Notes: a model not told the origin generated them from the sequence alone. DNA of 64,000 bases from Agromyces bracchium (GCF_009709675.1 NZ_WMLB01000017.1:1-64000), one strand, 5' to 3'; numbered from the stretch's first letter, positions 52,509-61,774 are shown. Numbers and translations are program-made.

Positions 52509-55214
52509 CTATCCGTCGAACGGGTGGTAGTCGACTTCGCCCTGCGCAATGCGACGGTTGAGCTCGGTCAGGTGGGCGACGATACGGGCGGCGTCCTGCG
52601 CGTCCCCCTTCGGCCAACCGTAGGCCTCGGCGACCGCCTCATCGAGCCGCTTGTGCAGTGCGGCGAGCTCCGCGAACCCACCCTCATCCATTAGGTTGTA
52701 GAGCTTCGTGAGACCCATGCCGTACTCGACGCAGAGCTCGCTCCGACGAGAATACAGATCGACGGATGACTCAGCGATCGCTCTGCGCTGGGCAGTAGTC
52801 GGGTCGGGCCAAGGAAAGGTCTCGAAAACCGAAGACGGCGTGTAGCGGAGGCGAGTCTCTAGTGTTGACGATCGCGCCCGCGCCCACGCTTCGTGGGCCG
52901 CTGACATCAGCACACCCATGCTGTAGTCATCGTCGAATGAGAACACAATCACAAGATCGCTGGGGCACGTCCAAGCGTCCTGCCAAGCCAACAGCATCCG
53001 CTTGCCGACCCGACCAACCGACGCATATCTAGGCATGCCCTCGAGCGCCGCCCGCATTCCGACACGAGCTTCACCGAACTGCCACCACTTCGTCCGATAG
53101 GCGTCTCGTCGCGCGAAGTCGCGGAACGGCTTGACACGGTCGCGAACAATCGACAGCACCTGAGGGAACTTCGATGCAGTTTCGAGCCCGCGCTGAGCGA
53201 AATCGATTACCCACCGTGAAGGATCTTGTTCAGGGCGCGCCGCGATGTCGTCGCCTACGAGGTACGGCCGCACGACGTCTCGATTCCCTGGATCGGCTGC
53301 CACAAGCCCGAGAGCTTCATCCTCGTCGAGGATGAAGCCTGCACCTACTACCACCGGACCCTGGAATGCACGGTCGCGATTTTGCGGCAGCGCCAACGGT
53401 GCCCACTCGTCGCCCGTGCCGATGGTCAGTGACGACGTAATTCCGTCGACTTTCTCGCCATCGAGCTCGAACTCGCTCGGTGCGACTGCGGGGTTCTTGA
53501 CCCAGTTCACGATGCTGACGTGCACCTTGGCTTCGCCGGGCCATTTTTGGGTTGAGACCGCGTCGGTGATGACCCCGCCATTCCGCACGATGTAGTCGAG
53601 CGACGCCTCGCGCCCACGGTTCTGCATGATCGAATTCGTCCCGACGAGGCCGGCCCGTTGACCTGGCTTGAGGTTCTCGTTTGCCTTGCGGAACCAGTAC
53701 ACGCAAAGGTCCTTCACGCCGACACCGAAAGCCTTCGACAACCATTTGAGATAACCGTCGCCGAGCGCCTTACGGAGGAGCTGGGATCCAAGGAACGGCG
53801 GATTCCCGATGATCGCGTCGACTTCAGGCCAGTCGGCGCGCAAGGCGTCGGCGACCCGGATGCCCGAGAGGTCCACGAGCGGAAGGACTGGTTCCGCCTC
53901 ACCGAACCGCTCGATCATCTGGCGGTGGCCCATCCAGAGCGTGACGCGCGCGATGAGAACGGCGATACGTTCGATGTCGATCCCGCGGATGTTCGAGAGC
54001 GGGTAGTAGGGCAGCGGACCCTTCTGGACTGGTACCCCGGTCTCTTGAGCGAGGCGCGTCATGCGCTGCTTGATCTCGAACTCGAGTGACCGCAGCTCGC
54101 GATAGGCGACATAGAGGAAGTTGCCGCAGCCGCAAGCGGGATCGAGCACCGTGAAGGCGCACAGTTCGTCGAGCAGCTCTCGCGCTTGCGACACGGTCGA
54201 CGCCGATTCGATGCGGTCGCGCCATGGGCGAACGATCGTCGGTGTGACGATCTTCATGATGTCTGCCTCGTGCGTGTAATGCGCACCAAGCTCGGCGCGA
54301 CGGTCCTCGCCCAGCACTCCCTCGAGCAGTGAGCCGAAGATCGTCGGGTTGACCTCACGCCAGTTGAACTCAGCTGCCGCGCGCAGGTGCTCGAGTTCGT
54401 CGCGCGTCAGGTACACCGCGGCCGGCTTCGCGAAGAGCTCACCGTTCACATACCTGGTGCCGGAGTACCGTCCCTTCCGGTTGTGGTCCCCCTTCTGGTT
54501 GAGCAGCGTGAAGAGATGTCCGATATCGCGAGAGGAATCCGGGTCCTTCTCGGCGAGGAGGGTATCGACCGTCGCCTGCAACGGGAACCCATCGAGCATG
54601 CCGAGGTCTTCCGCGAAGAGGCACCACACGAGCTGCATCGTGAACCGCTGGATCTCGTCGATCGGAGCGGCGGACCGGTCCGCCATCGACGTATAGAGAA
54701 CGGCGACGTGTTCGGCAGCGTCAGCCGTCAGTTCTCGACGATGCTCCGAGAAGACTGGCTCGATGGTGTCGGACTGGAGGAACAGCAGCGCGTCGTAGTG
54801 GTCCGGCAGCTCCTCGAGGCTGAACCGCAGCCGCGGTTCGTTCGGGAACCGGCCTGGCTCCCAGATCTCGAACTCGCGGAAATTGCAGGCGATCACCCAT
54901 CGAGCGGCAGGGATGCCGGCCTTCGAATCGCTCGATTCCTGCCAATACTTGACACGCTGATCCTTCGCCTTTTCAAGCGCGACGGTCGGCGCCTTCATCT
55001 CCACGATGAGCACGCCCGGCCAGTGAAGATCCATGAAGCCTGCGGATGACTTGAAGTCCTCGAAGAGCGCGCCCACCTCGCCGCGATCCGACCCGTAGGC
55101 AGCAAAGAGCTCATTGAGGAACGTCTGAGCTTCGGCCCTCTCGCTGCCCGCGTAGACGGACCATTTCTTCACGAACTTCTCCAGCGCGAGCTGGATCTCG
55201 AGGCCGCTCTTCAC
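52509..55214 (-). CDS. MmeI-type single-chain restriction-modification enzyme (Type IIL)
   Basis: 901 residues. The N-terminal nuclease shows D-X9-E-X-K as FMDLHWPGVLIVEMK (Asp62, Glu72, Lys74), as in MmeI. A helical spacer leads to the adenine methyltransferase with motif I LDPACGCGNFL and motif IV IIGNPPFLG, then a target-recognition region (about 560-800) and helical C-terminus. Such enzymes cut at a fixed distance and methylate one strand for protection. The GTG at 55214 has AGGGAG 8 nt upstream; the GTG at 55223 is too close to it. Base composition is visibly lower in GC (about 60% in a sampled 60-bp line) than its flanks, a sign of transfer. No separate specificity or endonuclease gene is needed. 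Confidence 0.92.
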   Translation of the reverse strand: MKSGLEIQLALEKFVKKWSVYAGSERAEAQTFLNELFAAYGSDRGEVGALFEDFKSSAGFMDLHWPGVLIVEMKAPTVALEKAKDQRVKYWQESSDSKAGIPAARWVIACNFREFEIWEPGRFPNEPRLRFSLEELPDHYDALLFLQSDTIEPVFSEHRRELTADAAEHVAVLYTSMADRSAAPIDEIQRFTMQLVWCLFAEDLGMLDGFPLQATVDTLLAEKDPDSSRDIGHLFTLLNQKGDHNRKGRYSGTRYVNGELFAKPAAVYLTRDELEHLRAAAEFNWREVNPTIFGSLLEGVLGEDRRAELGAHYTHEADIMKIVTPTIVRPWRDRIESASTVSQARELLDELCAFTVLDPACGCGNFLYVAYRELRSLEFEIKQRMTRLAQETGVPVQKGPLPYYPLSNIRGIDIERIAVLIARVTLWMGHRQMIERFGEAEPVLPLVDLSGIRVADALRADWPEVDAIIGNPPFLGSQLLRKALGDGYLKWLSKAFGVGVKDLCVYWFRKANENLKPGQRAGLVGTNSIMQNRGREASLDYIVRNGGVITDAVSTQKWPGEAKVHVSIVNWVKNPAVAPSEFELDGEKVDGITSSLTIGTGDEWAPLALPQNRDRAFQGPVVVGAGFILDEDEALGLVAADPGNRDVVRPYLVGDDIAARPEQDPSRWVIDFAQRGLETASKFPQVLSIVRDRVKPFRDFARRDAYRTKWWQFGEARVGMRAALEGMPRYASVGRVGKRMLLAWQDAWTCPSDLVIVFSFDDDYSMGVLMSAAHEAWARARSSTLETRLRYTPSSVFETFPWPDPTTAQRRAIAESSVDLYSRRSELCVEYGMGLTKLYNLMDEGGFAELAALHKRLDEAVAEAYGWPKGDAQDAARIVAHLTELNRRIAQGEVDYHPFDG

Positions 55215-55266
55215 GCAGCGCACTCCCTACCGCGCGGCGATGGCCGCGACATCCGTCGACGTTGAA

Positions 55267-55527
55267 TCAGATGAGGCGGAGCGAATCGCCCGCGTAGTAC
55301 GTGTCTTGCATCAACCGCTTGTGTACCCGCGTCAAGTCGGCGATCGCCTCGCCGAGGGCGAGCTCGACATTGGGGTTGCCGCCGGTCTTCTTGACCTGGG
55401 CAAGAGCCTTCTTGGCGCGCGACAGGCTGTGCTCGACGTTGAGCAGCACATCAGAGACTTCTCCGAGCGCCTGCTCTTGTGCGACCTCGCGCGGCGAGCG
55501 GTCGTCAGCCCGTGCGGTTGCACCCAT
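55267..55527 (-). CDS. small helical hypothetical protein before the restriction gene
   Basis: 86 residues, two predicted helices with regular heptad-like spacing (LGEVSDVLLNVEHSLSRAKKALAQVKK and VELALGEAIADLTRVHKRLMQDTYY). No membrane segment or signal is present. It lies 52 bp upstream of the MmeI-type gene in the same direction and within the same lower-GC block, so it may be part of the system, for example a controller or inhibitor. I do not recognise the family. Confidence 0.65.
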   Translation of the reverse strand: MGATARADDRSPREVAQEQALGEVSDVLLNVEHSLSRAKKALAQVKKTGGNPNVELALGEAIADLTRVHKRLMQDTYYAGDSLRLI

Positions 55528-55550
55528 CGTCGGCCTCCCCAGGATCGTGT

Positions 55551-55634
55551 TCCTCCACAGTACGCCGAGCGACCGACGCGCGCGTGGTCGCTTCCGCGCG
55601 CCGCGCGGCCGTCCGGCCAGGCACCTGTGGAGGA
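55551..55634. repeat. 10-bp inverted repeat at the island border
   Basis: TCCTCCACAG (55551-55560) and CTGTGGAGGA (55625-55634) are perfect inverted repeats 64 nt apart, between the small gene before the restriction enzyme and the end of the citrate synthase gene. They could form a terminator hairpin or mark an insertion boundary. Confidence 0.5.
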
Positions 55635-55636
55635 GC

Positions 55637-56815
55637 TCACGCGGCTGGTTCGCCGTCGGCGTTGCCGCGCGGCGGCACGTGCCGCTCCTCGGGCCCCTCG
55701 TAGACCGAGAGCGGACGGATGAGCGCGTTCGACGCGAGCTGCTCCATGACGTGCGCAGTCCACCCGGTCACGCGGCTCGCGACGAACAGCGGCGTGAAGA
55801 TCTCGGTGTCGAAGCCCATGAGGTGGTAGGTCGGCCCCGCCGGGTAGTCGAGGTTCGGCTTGATGCCCTTGCGCTCCTCCATCGCCTGCTCGAGGGCCGT
55901 GTAGAGCTCGAGCAGGTCGGGGCGGTCGTAGTGCTCGACCATCCGCTCGAGGGCGTCGCGCATCGTCGGCACCCGGGAGTCGCCGTTCTTGTACACGCGG
56001 TGGCCGAAGCCCATGATCTTGCGCTTGTCGGCCAGCGCGGCATCCAGCCAGGCGACGGCGCGCTCCGCGCCGCCCTCACCCGCACCGATCTCGTCGAACG
56101 CGTGCATGACGGCCTCGTTGGCGCCTCCGTGCAGCGGGCCCTTGAGCGCGCCGATCGCACCGGTGATCGCCGAGTACAGGTCGGAGAGCGTCGACGCGAT
56201 CACGCGCGCGGTGAACGTCGAGGCGTTGAACGAGTGCTCGGCGTACAGGATCATCGACGTGTCGAACGCGTTGACGACCTCGAGCTCGGGCGTCTCTCCG
56301 AACGCCTGCCAGAGGAAGTTGGCCGAGTAACCGAGGTCGTTGTTCGGCTCGACGAAGTCGAGCCCGCGGCGGCGGAGCTGGTCGTAGGTGACGATCGACG
56401 GCAGCTTTGCGAAGAGTCGCACCGACTTCTCGAGGTTCGCCGCGTGCGAGTCGTCGGGCGTCGCCGGGTCGCTGGCACCGATGACACTGACCGCCGTGCG
56501 GACGACGTCCATCGGGTGCGCGGTGAGCGGCAGCTCGTCGACGATGCGCTTGGTCTCGTGGTCGAGGCCGCGGTGGCTGCGCTCGAGGTCCTCGAACGCG
56601 GCGAGCTCCTCGTCGTTCGGCAGCTCGCCGTACCAGAGCAGGTAGGCGACCTCCTCGAAGGTGACGGATGCCGCGAGCTCCTGCACCGGGTAGCCGCGGT
56701 ACAGCAGCGAGTTCGTCTCGGGGTTCACCTTCGAGATGGCGGTGACGTCGACGGGGACTCCGGCGAGGCCCTTGTAGATCTTCGGCGTCTCGGCTTGCGG
56801 GGTCTGCTCGCTCAT
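55637..56815 (-). CDS. prpC: citrate synthase 2 / 2-methylcitrate synthase
   Basis: 392 residues. Citrate-synthase landmarks are LLYRGYPVQELA, EHSFNASTFTARVIASTLSD (catalytic His), GALKGPLHGGANEAV, GFGHRVYKNGDSRVP (second His) and the C-terminal FVASRVTGWTAHVMEQL with SRVTGW. The short form with IYKGLAGVPVDVTAISKVN is typical of actinobacterial PrpC, which condenses oxaloacetate with propionyl-CoA or acetyl-CoA. It is 185 bp from the dehydratase, same strand, with prpB absent between them. Start at the ATG at 56815, GAGGAGCACG upstream. Confidence 0.93.
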   Translation of the reverse strand: MSEQTPQAETPKIYKGLAGVPVDVTAISKVNPETNSLLYRGYPVQELAASVTFEEVAYLLWYGELPNDEELAAFEDLERSHRGLDHETKRIVDELPLTAHPMDVVRTAVSVIGASDPATPDDSHAANLEKSVRLFAKLPSIVTYDQLRRRGLDFVEPNNDLGYSANFLWQAFGETPELEVVNAFDTSMILYAEHSFNASTFTARVIASTLSDLYSAITGAIGALKGPLHGGANEAVMHAFDEIGAGEGGAERAVAWLDAALADKRKIMGFGHRVYKNGDSRVPTMRDALERMVEHYDRPDLLELYTALEQAMEERKGIKPNLDYPAGPTYHLMGFDTEIFTPLFVASRVTGWTAHVMEQLASNALIRPLSVYEGPEERHVPPRGNADGEPAA

Positions 56816-56902
56816 CGTGCTCCTCGTGGGGCTCTTCGGACGGGCGGGTCGCCTCGTCGCGACCGCTCCCCCAGCCTACGGCCCGCCGCCCGCGCGCGCG
56901 CT

Positions 56903-56973
56903 TCACAGGAGATCCCGCGATTCACATGAGGGCGTACGCGGATTCGTCCTGCAGATCGCGGAATCTCCTGTGA
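56903..56973. repeat. 19-bp imperfect inverted repeat in the prpD-prpC gap
   Basis: TCACAGGAGATCCCGCGAT (56903-56921) pairs with ATCGCGGAATCTCCTGTGA (56955-56973) with one mismatch over 19 bp and a 33-nt loop. It fills the space where prpB would be expected and lies 28 bp after the prpD stop. It may form a very stable RNA hairpin (terminator or attenuator), or be the trace of a mobile element. Confidence 0.7.
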
Positions 56974-57000
56974 TCCGCCCGGGTCCCGCGCGGACCCCGC

Positions 57001-58548
57001 TCAGAAGAGGCCCGTGGGGATCTCGACGTGGTTCAGGGCGCCGGGGGCGGCCGTGATCGTCAGCTGGCCGAGTTCGTCGGGGCCGAGTTCGGGGAGGCGT
57101 TGCGCGACCTCGAGGAAGCGGTCGATCTCGGCGGGCTCGAGCACCCACTCGGCGAGCGTGCGGAACTTCTGCACGTACTGCTCGCGCCCGAACGGGCGGG
57201 CGCCGAGCGGGTGGGCGTCGGCGACGGCGATCTCGTCGACGATCTCGTTGCCGTCGGCGAGGCGGATGACGACGCGACCGCCGAACGCCTTCTCGCCGAT
57301 GTCGAGCGAGTGGTAGCGGCGCGTCCACTCCGGGTCCTCGACGGTCGAGACCTTGCGCCACAGCGCGACGGTGTCGGGCCGGTGCGCCCGCTCGGGCGTG
57401 TACGAGTCCGCGTGGTGCCAGGTTCCGTCCTGCAGGGCGACGGTGAAGATGTACGGGATCGAGTGGTCGAGCGTCTCGCGCGAGGCATCCGGATCGTACT
57501 TCTGCGGGTCGTTCGCCCCGGTTCCGATGACGTTGTGCGTGTGGTGCGACGTGTGGATCGTGATCGACTCGATGCCCTCGGGGTCGTCGAGGATCAGCGG
57601 ATAGGCGTCGTGCAGCTTGCGCGCGAGGTCGATGAGCGCCTGCGCCTGGTACTCGGCCGAGTGCTCCTTCGTATAGGAGTCGAGGATGGCGCGCTTGGCC
57701 TCGCCCTGCTCGGGCAGCGGCACGTCGTACGTCGCCTCGGGGCCGCCGAGGAGCCAGGCGATGACGCCGTCTTCGCCCTCGTAGATCGGCACGGGGCTGG
57801 TCTCGCCGCGCATCGCGCGGTCGACCGACTCGACCGCCATCTTGCCGGCGAACGCCGGTGCGTGCGCCTTCCACGTCGAGATCTCGCCCTTGCGGGACTG
57901 CCGGGTCGCGGTCGTCGTGTGCAGCGCCTGCCCGATGGCCTGGAAGATCGTCTCCCGGTCGAGGCCGAGCAGGGTGCCGATACCGGCGGCGGCCGACGGG
58001 CCGAGGTGCGCGACGTGGTCGATCTTGTGCGCGTGCAGCGTGATGGCCTTCACGAGGTCGACCTGGATCTCGTACCCGGTCGCGATGCCTCGGACGACGT
58101 CTCGACCCGTCAGGCCGCGCGTCGCGGCGAGGTGCTGCGCCACGGCGACGATCGGCGGGATGTTGTCGCCGGGGTGCGAGTAGTCGGCGGCGAGGAACGT
58201 GTCGTGGAAGTCGAGCTCGCGCACGGCGACGCCGTTCGCCCACGCGGCCCACTCGGGCGAGGTCCGGCGCGCGGCATCCGCACCGAACACGGTGGCGCCG
58301 TCGCCGCCGATCGAGACCGGGTGCGCGAGTGCCTGGCTGCGGGCCGACACGACGGGCTTCCGGGCGAGGGATGCCGCGGCCACGGCCGCGTTGTCGATGA
58401 CGCGGTTCACGACCATGTCGACGACCTCGTCGTCGACCTCGACCGGATCGACGGCGACGCCCGCGAGCTGCCAGGCGAGCTGGCCCTCTCGTGCGAGGTT
58501 CTCGTCGCTCCGGTGGGTACGCAGGTGGTGGATCTTCACGTCGCTCAC
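57001..58548 (-). CDS. prpD: 2-methylcitrate dehydratase (MmgE/PrpD family)
   Basis: 515 residues, starting with GTG at 58548. Typical PrpD segments are [69 protein letters not shown] and [23 protein letters not shown]. The enzyme removes water from 2-methylcitrate to 2-methyl-cis-aconitate in propionate degradation. The methylcitrate synthase lies downstream on the same strand, but methylisocitrate lyase (prpB) is missing from its usual place. The longer in-frame start at 58743 would overlap sufS in antisense and was not used. Confidence 0.93.
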   Translation of the reverse strand: MSDVKIHHLRTHRSDENLAREGQLAWQLAGVAVDPVEVDDEVVDMVVNRVIDNAAVAAASLARKPVVSARSQALAHPVSIGGDGATVFGADAARRTSPEWAAWANGVAVRELDFHDTFLAADYSHPGDNIPPIVAVAQHLAATRGLTGRDVVRGIATGYEIQVDLVKAITLHAHKIDHVAHLGPSAAAGIGTLLGLDRETIFQAIGQALHTTTATRQSRKGEISTWKAHAPAFAGKMAVESVDRAMRGETSPVPIYEGEDGVIAWLLGGPEATYDVPLPEQGEAKRAILDSYTKEHSAEYQAQALIDLARKLHDAYPLILDDPEGIESITIHTSHHTHNVIGTGANDPQKYDPDASRETLDHSIPYIFTVALQDGTWHHADSYTPERAHRPDTVALWRKVSTVEDPEWTRRYHSLDIGEKAFGGRVVIRLADGNEIVDEIAVADAHPLGARPFGREQYVQKFRTLAEWVLEPAEIDRFLEVAQRLPELGPDELGQLTITAAPGALNHVEIPTGLF

Positions 58549-58621
58549 GCTATCGAACCGGGCCCCGTCGCGCCCGGTCTTGACGGCGACCTCCCGGCCG
58601 GGGCATGGGACGATGGAGGGG

Positions 58622-59935
58622 ATGATCCCCACCGCTACCGAGCGCGTCGGCGCACGCGCGATCGACGACATCCGGAACGACTTCCCGGCCTTCGCGGCAT
58701 CCGGCGACGCCCGACCCACCGCGTACCTCGACTCGGCCGCCACGGCGCAACGCCCGACGGCCGTGCTCGACGCCGAACGCGACTACCTCGAGCACGACCT
58801 CGCGGCCGTGCACCGCGGCGCGAGCGCCGCGACCGGCCGCTCGACGACCCGCTTCGAGGAGGCCCGCGCCGACCTCGCCCGCTTCGTCGGTGCCGCCGAC
58901 GACCGCGAGATCGTGTGGGCGCAGAACGCGACCGACGCGCTCAACATGGTCGCGCTCGGCATCGCCGACGCGAGCGCCGGCATCGGCGGGGCGGATGCCT
59001 CGCGCTTCGCGCTCCAGCCCGGCGACGAGATCGTGCTGACCGAGGCCGAGCACCACGCCAACCTCTTGCCCTGGCAGCGCGTCGCACAGCGGACCGGTGC
59101 CCGGCTCGTGCCCGTGAAGGTCGACGAGCAGGGCTGCTGGTCGGTCGACGACCTCGTCGCGGTGCTGACGCCGCGCACGCGCGTCGTCGCATTCGCCGAG
59201 ATCTCGAACGTGACCGGGCTGATCGTGCCCGTCGCCGACGTCGTCGCGGCCGTCCGGGCGCGCGCCCCTCAGGCGCTCGTCGTGCTCGACGCCTGCCAGT
59301 CGGTGCCGCACCGCCCCGTCGACTTCGCGGGGTACGACGTCGACTTCGCGGCGTTCTCGGGCCACAAGATGCTCGGGCCGAACGGCATCGGCGTGCTCTA
59401 CGGGCGCGCCGAGCTGCTCGACGCGCTCCCGCCGGCCCGCACCGGCGGGTCGACCATCACGCGCGTGACCTTCGAGACGGCGGAGTTCCTGCCCGCGCCG
59501 CAGCGCTTCGAGGCCGGCACGCAGCCCGTGTCGCAGGCGATCGGGCTGGCCGCGGCCGTCCGCTACCTCGAGGGGATGGGTATGGATGCCGTCGCGGCCC
59601 ACGAGGACGCGTTCGCCGAGCGCGTGGTCGAGGGCGTCGCGGGCATCCCCGGCGTGCGCATCGTCGGCCCGCAGGCCGGGCACGCACGCGCCGGCCTCGT
59701 GAGCGTCGCCGTCGACGGCGTGCACGCGCACGACGTCGGCCAGTTCCTCGACGACGCGGGCCTCGTCGTGCGCGTGGGCCACCACTGCGCGCAGCCGCTG
59801 CACCGCGCGCTCGGCCTCACCGCGACGACGCGGGCGAGCGCGCACGTCTACACGACCGCGGAGGAGGCCGACCGGTTCGTCGCCGCACTCGGCGAGGTCC
59901 GCACCTTCTTCGGACTCGGAACGGGAGCCGCGTGA
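58622..59935 (+). CDS. sufS: cysteine desulfurase, SufS type
   Basis: 437 residues, class V aminotransferase fold. The PLP Lys249 is in [11 protein letters not shown], the catalytic Cys389 in [13 protein letters not shown], and [48 protein letters not shown] complete the site. It mobilises sulfur from cysteine for iron-sulfur cluster assembly. Start ATG with GGAGGGG upstream. The next gene, sufU, overlaps its stop (TGATG), so the pair is a module. It is divergent from prpD with a 73-bp spacer. The remaining suf genes are not in the window. Confidence 0.94.
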   Translation: MIPTATERVGARAIDDIRNDFPAFAASGDARPTAYLDSAATAQRPTAVLDAERDYLEHDLAAVHRGASAATGRSTTRFEEARADLARFVGAADDREIVWAQNATDALNMVALGIADASAGIGGADASRFALQPGDEIVLTEAEHHANLLPWQRVAQRTGARLVPVKVDEQGCWSVDDLVAVLTPRTRVVAFAEISNVTGLIVPVADVVAAVRARAPQALVVLDACQSVPHRPVDFAGYDVDFAAFSGHKMLGPNGIGVLYGRAELLDALPPARTGGSTITRVTFETAEFLPAPQRFEAGTQPVSQAIGLAAAVRYLEGMGMDAVAAHEDAFAERVVEGVAGIPGVRIVGPQAGHARAGLVSVAVDGVHAHDVGQFLDDAGLVVRVGHHCAQPLHRALGLTATTRASAHVYTTAEEADRFVAALGEVRTFFGLGTGAA

Positions 59936-60375
59936 TGGCGAACCTCGACGGCCTCTACCAGGAGATCATCCTCGACCACGCGAAGGCGCGGCACGGCGAC
60001 GGCCCGCTCGAGGGCGCCGACGCCGAGCACCACGAGTACAACCCGACCTGCGGCGACGAGATCACGCTCCGCGTCAAGCTCGACGGCGCGCACGAGCGCA
60101 TCGACGCGGTCGCCTGGCAGGGCGACGGATGCAGCATCTCGATGGCGTCGGCGTCCGTGCTCACCGACCTCGTGGCCGGTCGGCCGGTCGACGAGGCGCT
60201 CGGCCTCGCCGAGGAGTTCCGCACGATGCTGCGCTCGAAGGGCGAGGGCGAGCCCGACGAGGACGTGCTCGGCGACGCGATCGCGTTCCACGGCGTCTCG
60301 AAGTACGTCATGCGCATCAAGTGCGCGATGCTCTCGTGGGTCGCGCTCGAGGCGGCGGTCGCGAAGGCGCGCTGA
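59935..60375 (+). CDS. sufU: SufU zinc-dependent sulfur acceptor
   Basis: 146 residues. The three ligand cysteines are Cys39 (NPTCGDEI, with Asp41), Cys66 (GDGCSIS) and Cys130 (IKCAMLSW), the normal SufU zinc/sulfur set; the insert region EEFRTMLRSKGEGEPDEDVLGD is the characteristic SufU loop that distinguishes it from IscU. It receives sulfur from SufS and passes it to the SufBCD scaffold. The ATG overlaps the sufS stop by one base. A REP-like repeat follows. Confidence 0.93.
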   Translation: MANLDGLYQEIILDHAKARHGDGPLEGADAEHHEYNPTCGDEITLRVKLDGAHERIDAVAWQGDGCSISMASASVLTDLVAGRPVDEALGLAEEFRTMLRSKGEGEPDEDVLGDAIAFHGVSKYVMRIKCAMLSWVALEAAVAKAR

Positions 60376-60385
60376 GCGCGGGGGC

Positions 60386-60459
60386 GGGGTCTCGATACGG
60401 GCGCTTCGCGTCCTACTCGACCACCGGGGCCGGCGCTTCGCGTCCTACTCGACCAGCGG
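60386..60459 (+). repeat. REP-like element, copy 3, full unit plus truncated unit
   Basis: GGGGTCTCGATACGG, core and CTACTCGACCACCGGGG occupy 60386-60429. Immediately downstream GGCGCTTCGCG followed by TCCTACTCGACCAGCGGG (to 60459) is a second unit that lacks the left GGTCTCGATAC arm. The YCII gene's stop codon begins 3 bp further. The same full-plus-truncated order recurs at 61775-61851. Confidence 0.82.
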
Positions 60460-60462
60460 GGG

Positions 60463-60801
60463 TCACATGCCCGGAACCGCCTGCGCGGCATGCACCTCGA
60501 TCTCGCACCCGCCAGGCATCTTCAGGTGCGGATGCACCTTCGCCAGCGCGAGCGCCGCGTCCATGTCCTCGGCTTCGATGATCGTGTAGCCGCTGACCTC
60601 GCGTGTGCTCGGCGCGGTCGAGCCGTCGGAACTCACGCGGACACCCTCCGCGAGCGGCGTGCCGAAGTCGACCATGTCGTCGCCGACCTTCGCCGCCCAC
60701 TCCATCCACTCGCCCATCACGGCGGCGGTCTGCTCGTCGGTGGGCGGGGTGGCATCGGCGGGGCTCATCGGGGCGTGGTAGATGAACACGAAACGTGACA
60801 T
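60463..60801 (-). CDS. YCII-related protein
   Basis: 112 residues. The ferredoxin-like YCII/DGPF fold is indicated by FVFIYHAPMSPADA at the N-terminus, VMGEWMEWAAKVGDDMVDFGTPLAEGVRV, SGYTIIEAEDMDAALALAKVHPHL and EIEVHAAQAVPGM. Function in the family is uncertain; some members sit with ECF sigma factors or with SRPBCC proteins. It is third in a leaderless ArsR-AHSA1-YCII operon, 83 bp after the AHSA1 gene. GAGAGG precedes the ATG. Confidence 0.88.
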   Translation of the reverse strand: MSRFVFIYHAPMSPADATPPTDEQTAAVMGEWMEWAAKVGDDMVDFGTPLAEGVRVSSDGSTAPSTREVSGYTIIEAEDMDAALALAKVHPHLKMPGGCEIEVHAAQAVPGM

Positions 60802-60883
60802 GGTGTCGGTCCTCTCGGAATCGGTGGCGGGCTTCCGGTCGGGAGCCCGGGGTGCCGGCGACGGCGCCGGTACGGGACGTGGG

Positions 60884-61321
60884 TCAGCCGGTCGACGGCT
60901 CGAAGACGGCGGCGATGGATTCGAGGCATCCGCGCCAACCGTCGCCGTGCCGTTCGGCCGACTCGGTCGACGAGAAACGCGTGTGGGTGATCCGGACGCT
61001 GGTGCCCTCGTCGGCGTCGGCGAAGCGCACCTCGACGAGCGTCTCCTCGTCGGTTCCGTCCCACCGCCAGGTGAAGCTCAGCCGGTCGATGGGGTCGACG
61101 TCGACGTACGTGCCCGAGGTGGCGTAGACCGCGTCGGGCCCGTGCATCTCGAAGCGGTAGGCTCCGCCGGGTCGCGGGTCGATCGTGGCGACGGTCTCCC
61201 CGTACTCGGAGACGGACGGGCGCATCCAGCGCGCCGCGTGCGCGGCATCCGTCCAGAGCGACCACATGGTCGACCGGTCGATCGCGAACGTGCGCTCGAT
61301 GTCGAAGACGGCGTCAGGCAT
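60884..61321 (-). CDS. SRPBCC (AHSA1-type) protein
   Basis: 145 residues. DIERTFAIDRSTMWSLWTDAAHAARWMRPSV starts the fold, then GGAYRFEMHGPDAVYATSGTYVDVDPIDRLSFTWRWDGTDEETLVEVRF and ERHGDGWRGCLESIAAVFE give the remaining strands and C-terminal helix. It is a hydrophobic-ligand pocket protein of the AHA1 family with no fixed enzyme activity. It overlaps the ArsR gene by 8 bp and precedes YCII, a common actinobacterial trio. Confidence 0.9.
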   Translation of the reverse strand: MPDAVFDIERTFAIDRSTMWSLWTDAAHAARWMRPSVSEYGETVATIDPRPGGAYRFEMHGPDAVYATSGTYVDVDPIDRLSFTWRWDGTDEETLVEVRFADADEGTSVRITHTRFSSTESAERHGDGWRGCLESIAAVFEPSTG

Positions 61322-61700
61322 CGGGGTCGTCCTCCAGGGTGGAGATGTACGAGTCGAGGGCGTCGAGCCGGGCGGTCCAGTACTCCCGAGCGCGGACGAT
61401 CCACTGCTGCGCTTCGATCAACGCCACCGTGTCGAGCACGAGCCGACGCTCCCGGCCGTCGCCCACGCGACGGACGAGACCGGCCTTCTCGAGGGCCGCA
61501 GTGTGCTTGTTGAGCAGTTGCGGTGACACGCCGCGGTCGGCGGCGACCTGCGACATGCGCGGCGAGTCGGTCCTCGCGGCGAGGTAGACGACGAGGTCGC
61601 GTCGGGACCGATGCGAGAGCGCCGCGAAGACCGCGTCGAGGCGGTCGGCGTCCCCCTCCGTCCGGGCCTGCAGGCCTCCGTCACCCGTCGAGTAAACCAT
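61314..61700 (-). CDS. ArsR family transcriptional regulator
   Basis: 128 residues. The winged helix reads LDAVFAALSHRSRRDLVVYLAARTDSPRMSQVAADRGVSPQLLNKHTAALEKAGLVRRVGDGRERRLVL (residues 21-88). There is no arsenic- or zinc-binding Cys pair, so it senses a non-metal ligand or acts without one. Its ATG at 61700 lies inside a perfect 16-bp palindrome, and TAATAA is 6 nt upstream, so the transcript is leaderless and its own operator covers the transcription start. An earlier in-frame start at 61736 (MCGALV...) is possible but would read through the operator. Confidence 0.88.
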   Translation of the reverse strand: MVYSTGDGGLQARTEGDADRLDAVFAALSHRSRRDLVVYLAARTDSPRMSQVAADRGVSPQLLNKHTAALEKAGLVRRVGDGRERRLVLDTVALIEAQQWIVRAREYWTARLDALDSYISTLEDDPDA

Positions 61701-61708
61701 ATGGTTTA
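61693..61708. promoter_or_regulatory. perfect palindromic operator over the ArsR start
   Basis: TAAACCATATGGTTTA at 61693-61708 is a perfect 16-bp palindrome, AT-rich in a GC-rich context. It contains the arsR start codon and overlaps the presumed -10 box TAATAA (minus strand, just upstream). ArsR-family proteins bind such 12-2-12-like palindromes, so simple autorepression by blocking initiation is likely. Confidence 0.85.
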
Positions 61709-61774
61709 TTATTCGCCGGACGAGGGCGCCGCACAACCCCCTGTGCCGACCGGTCAGCGCAGGACGCGGAGGGC

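Noticed and set aside
52398-55636. Integrative element around the restriction gene
   Set aside because: No integrase, tRNA target or paired attachment repeats are visible; it may be transferred DNA but not a recognisable element.
56816-57000. Remnant of prpB between prpD and prpC
   Set aside because: 185 bp are too few and no frame resembles isocitrate lyase family motifs such as KKCGH.
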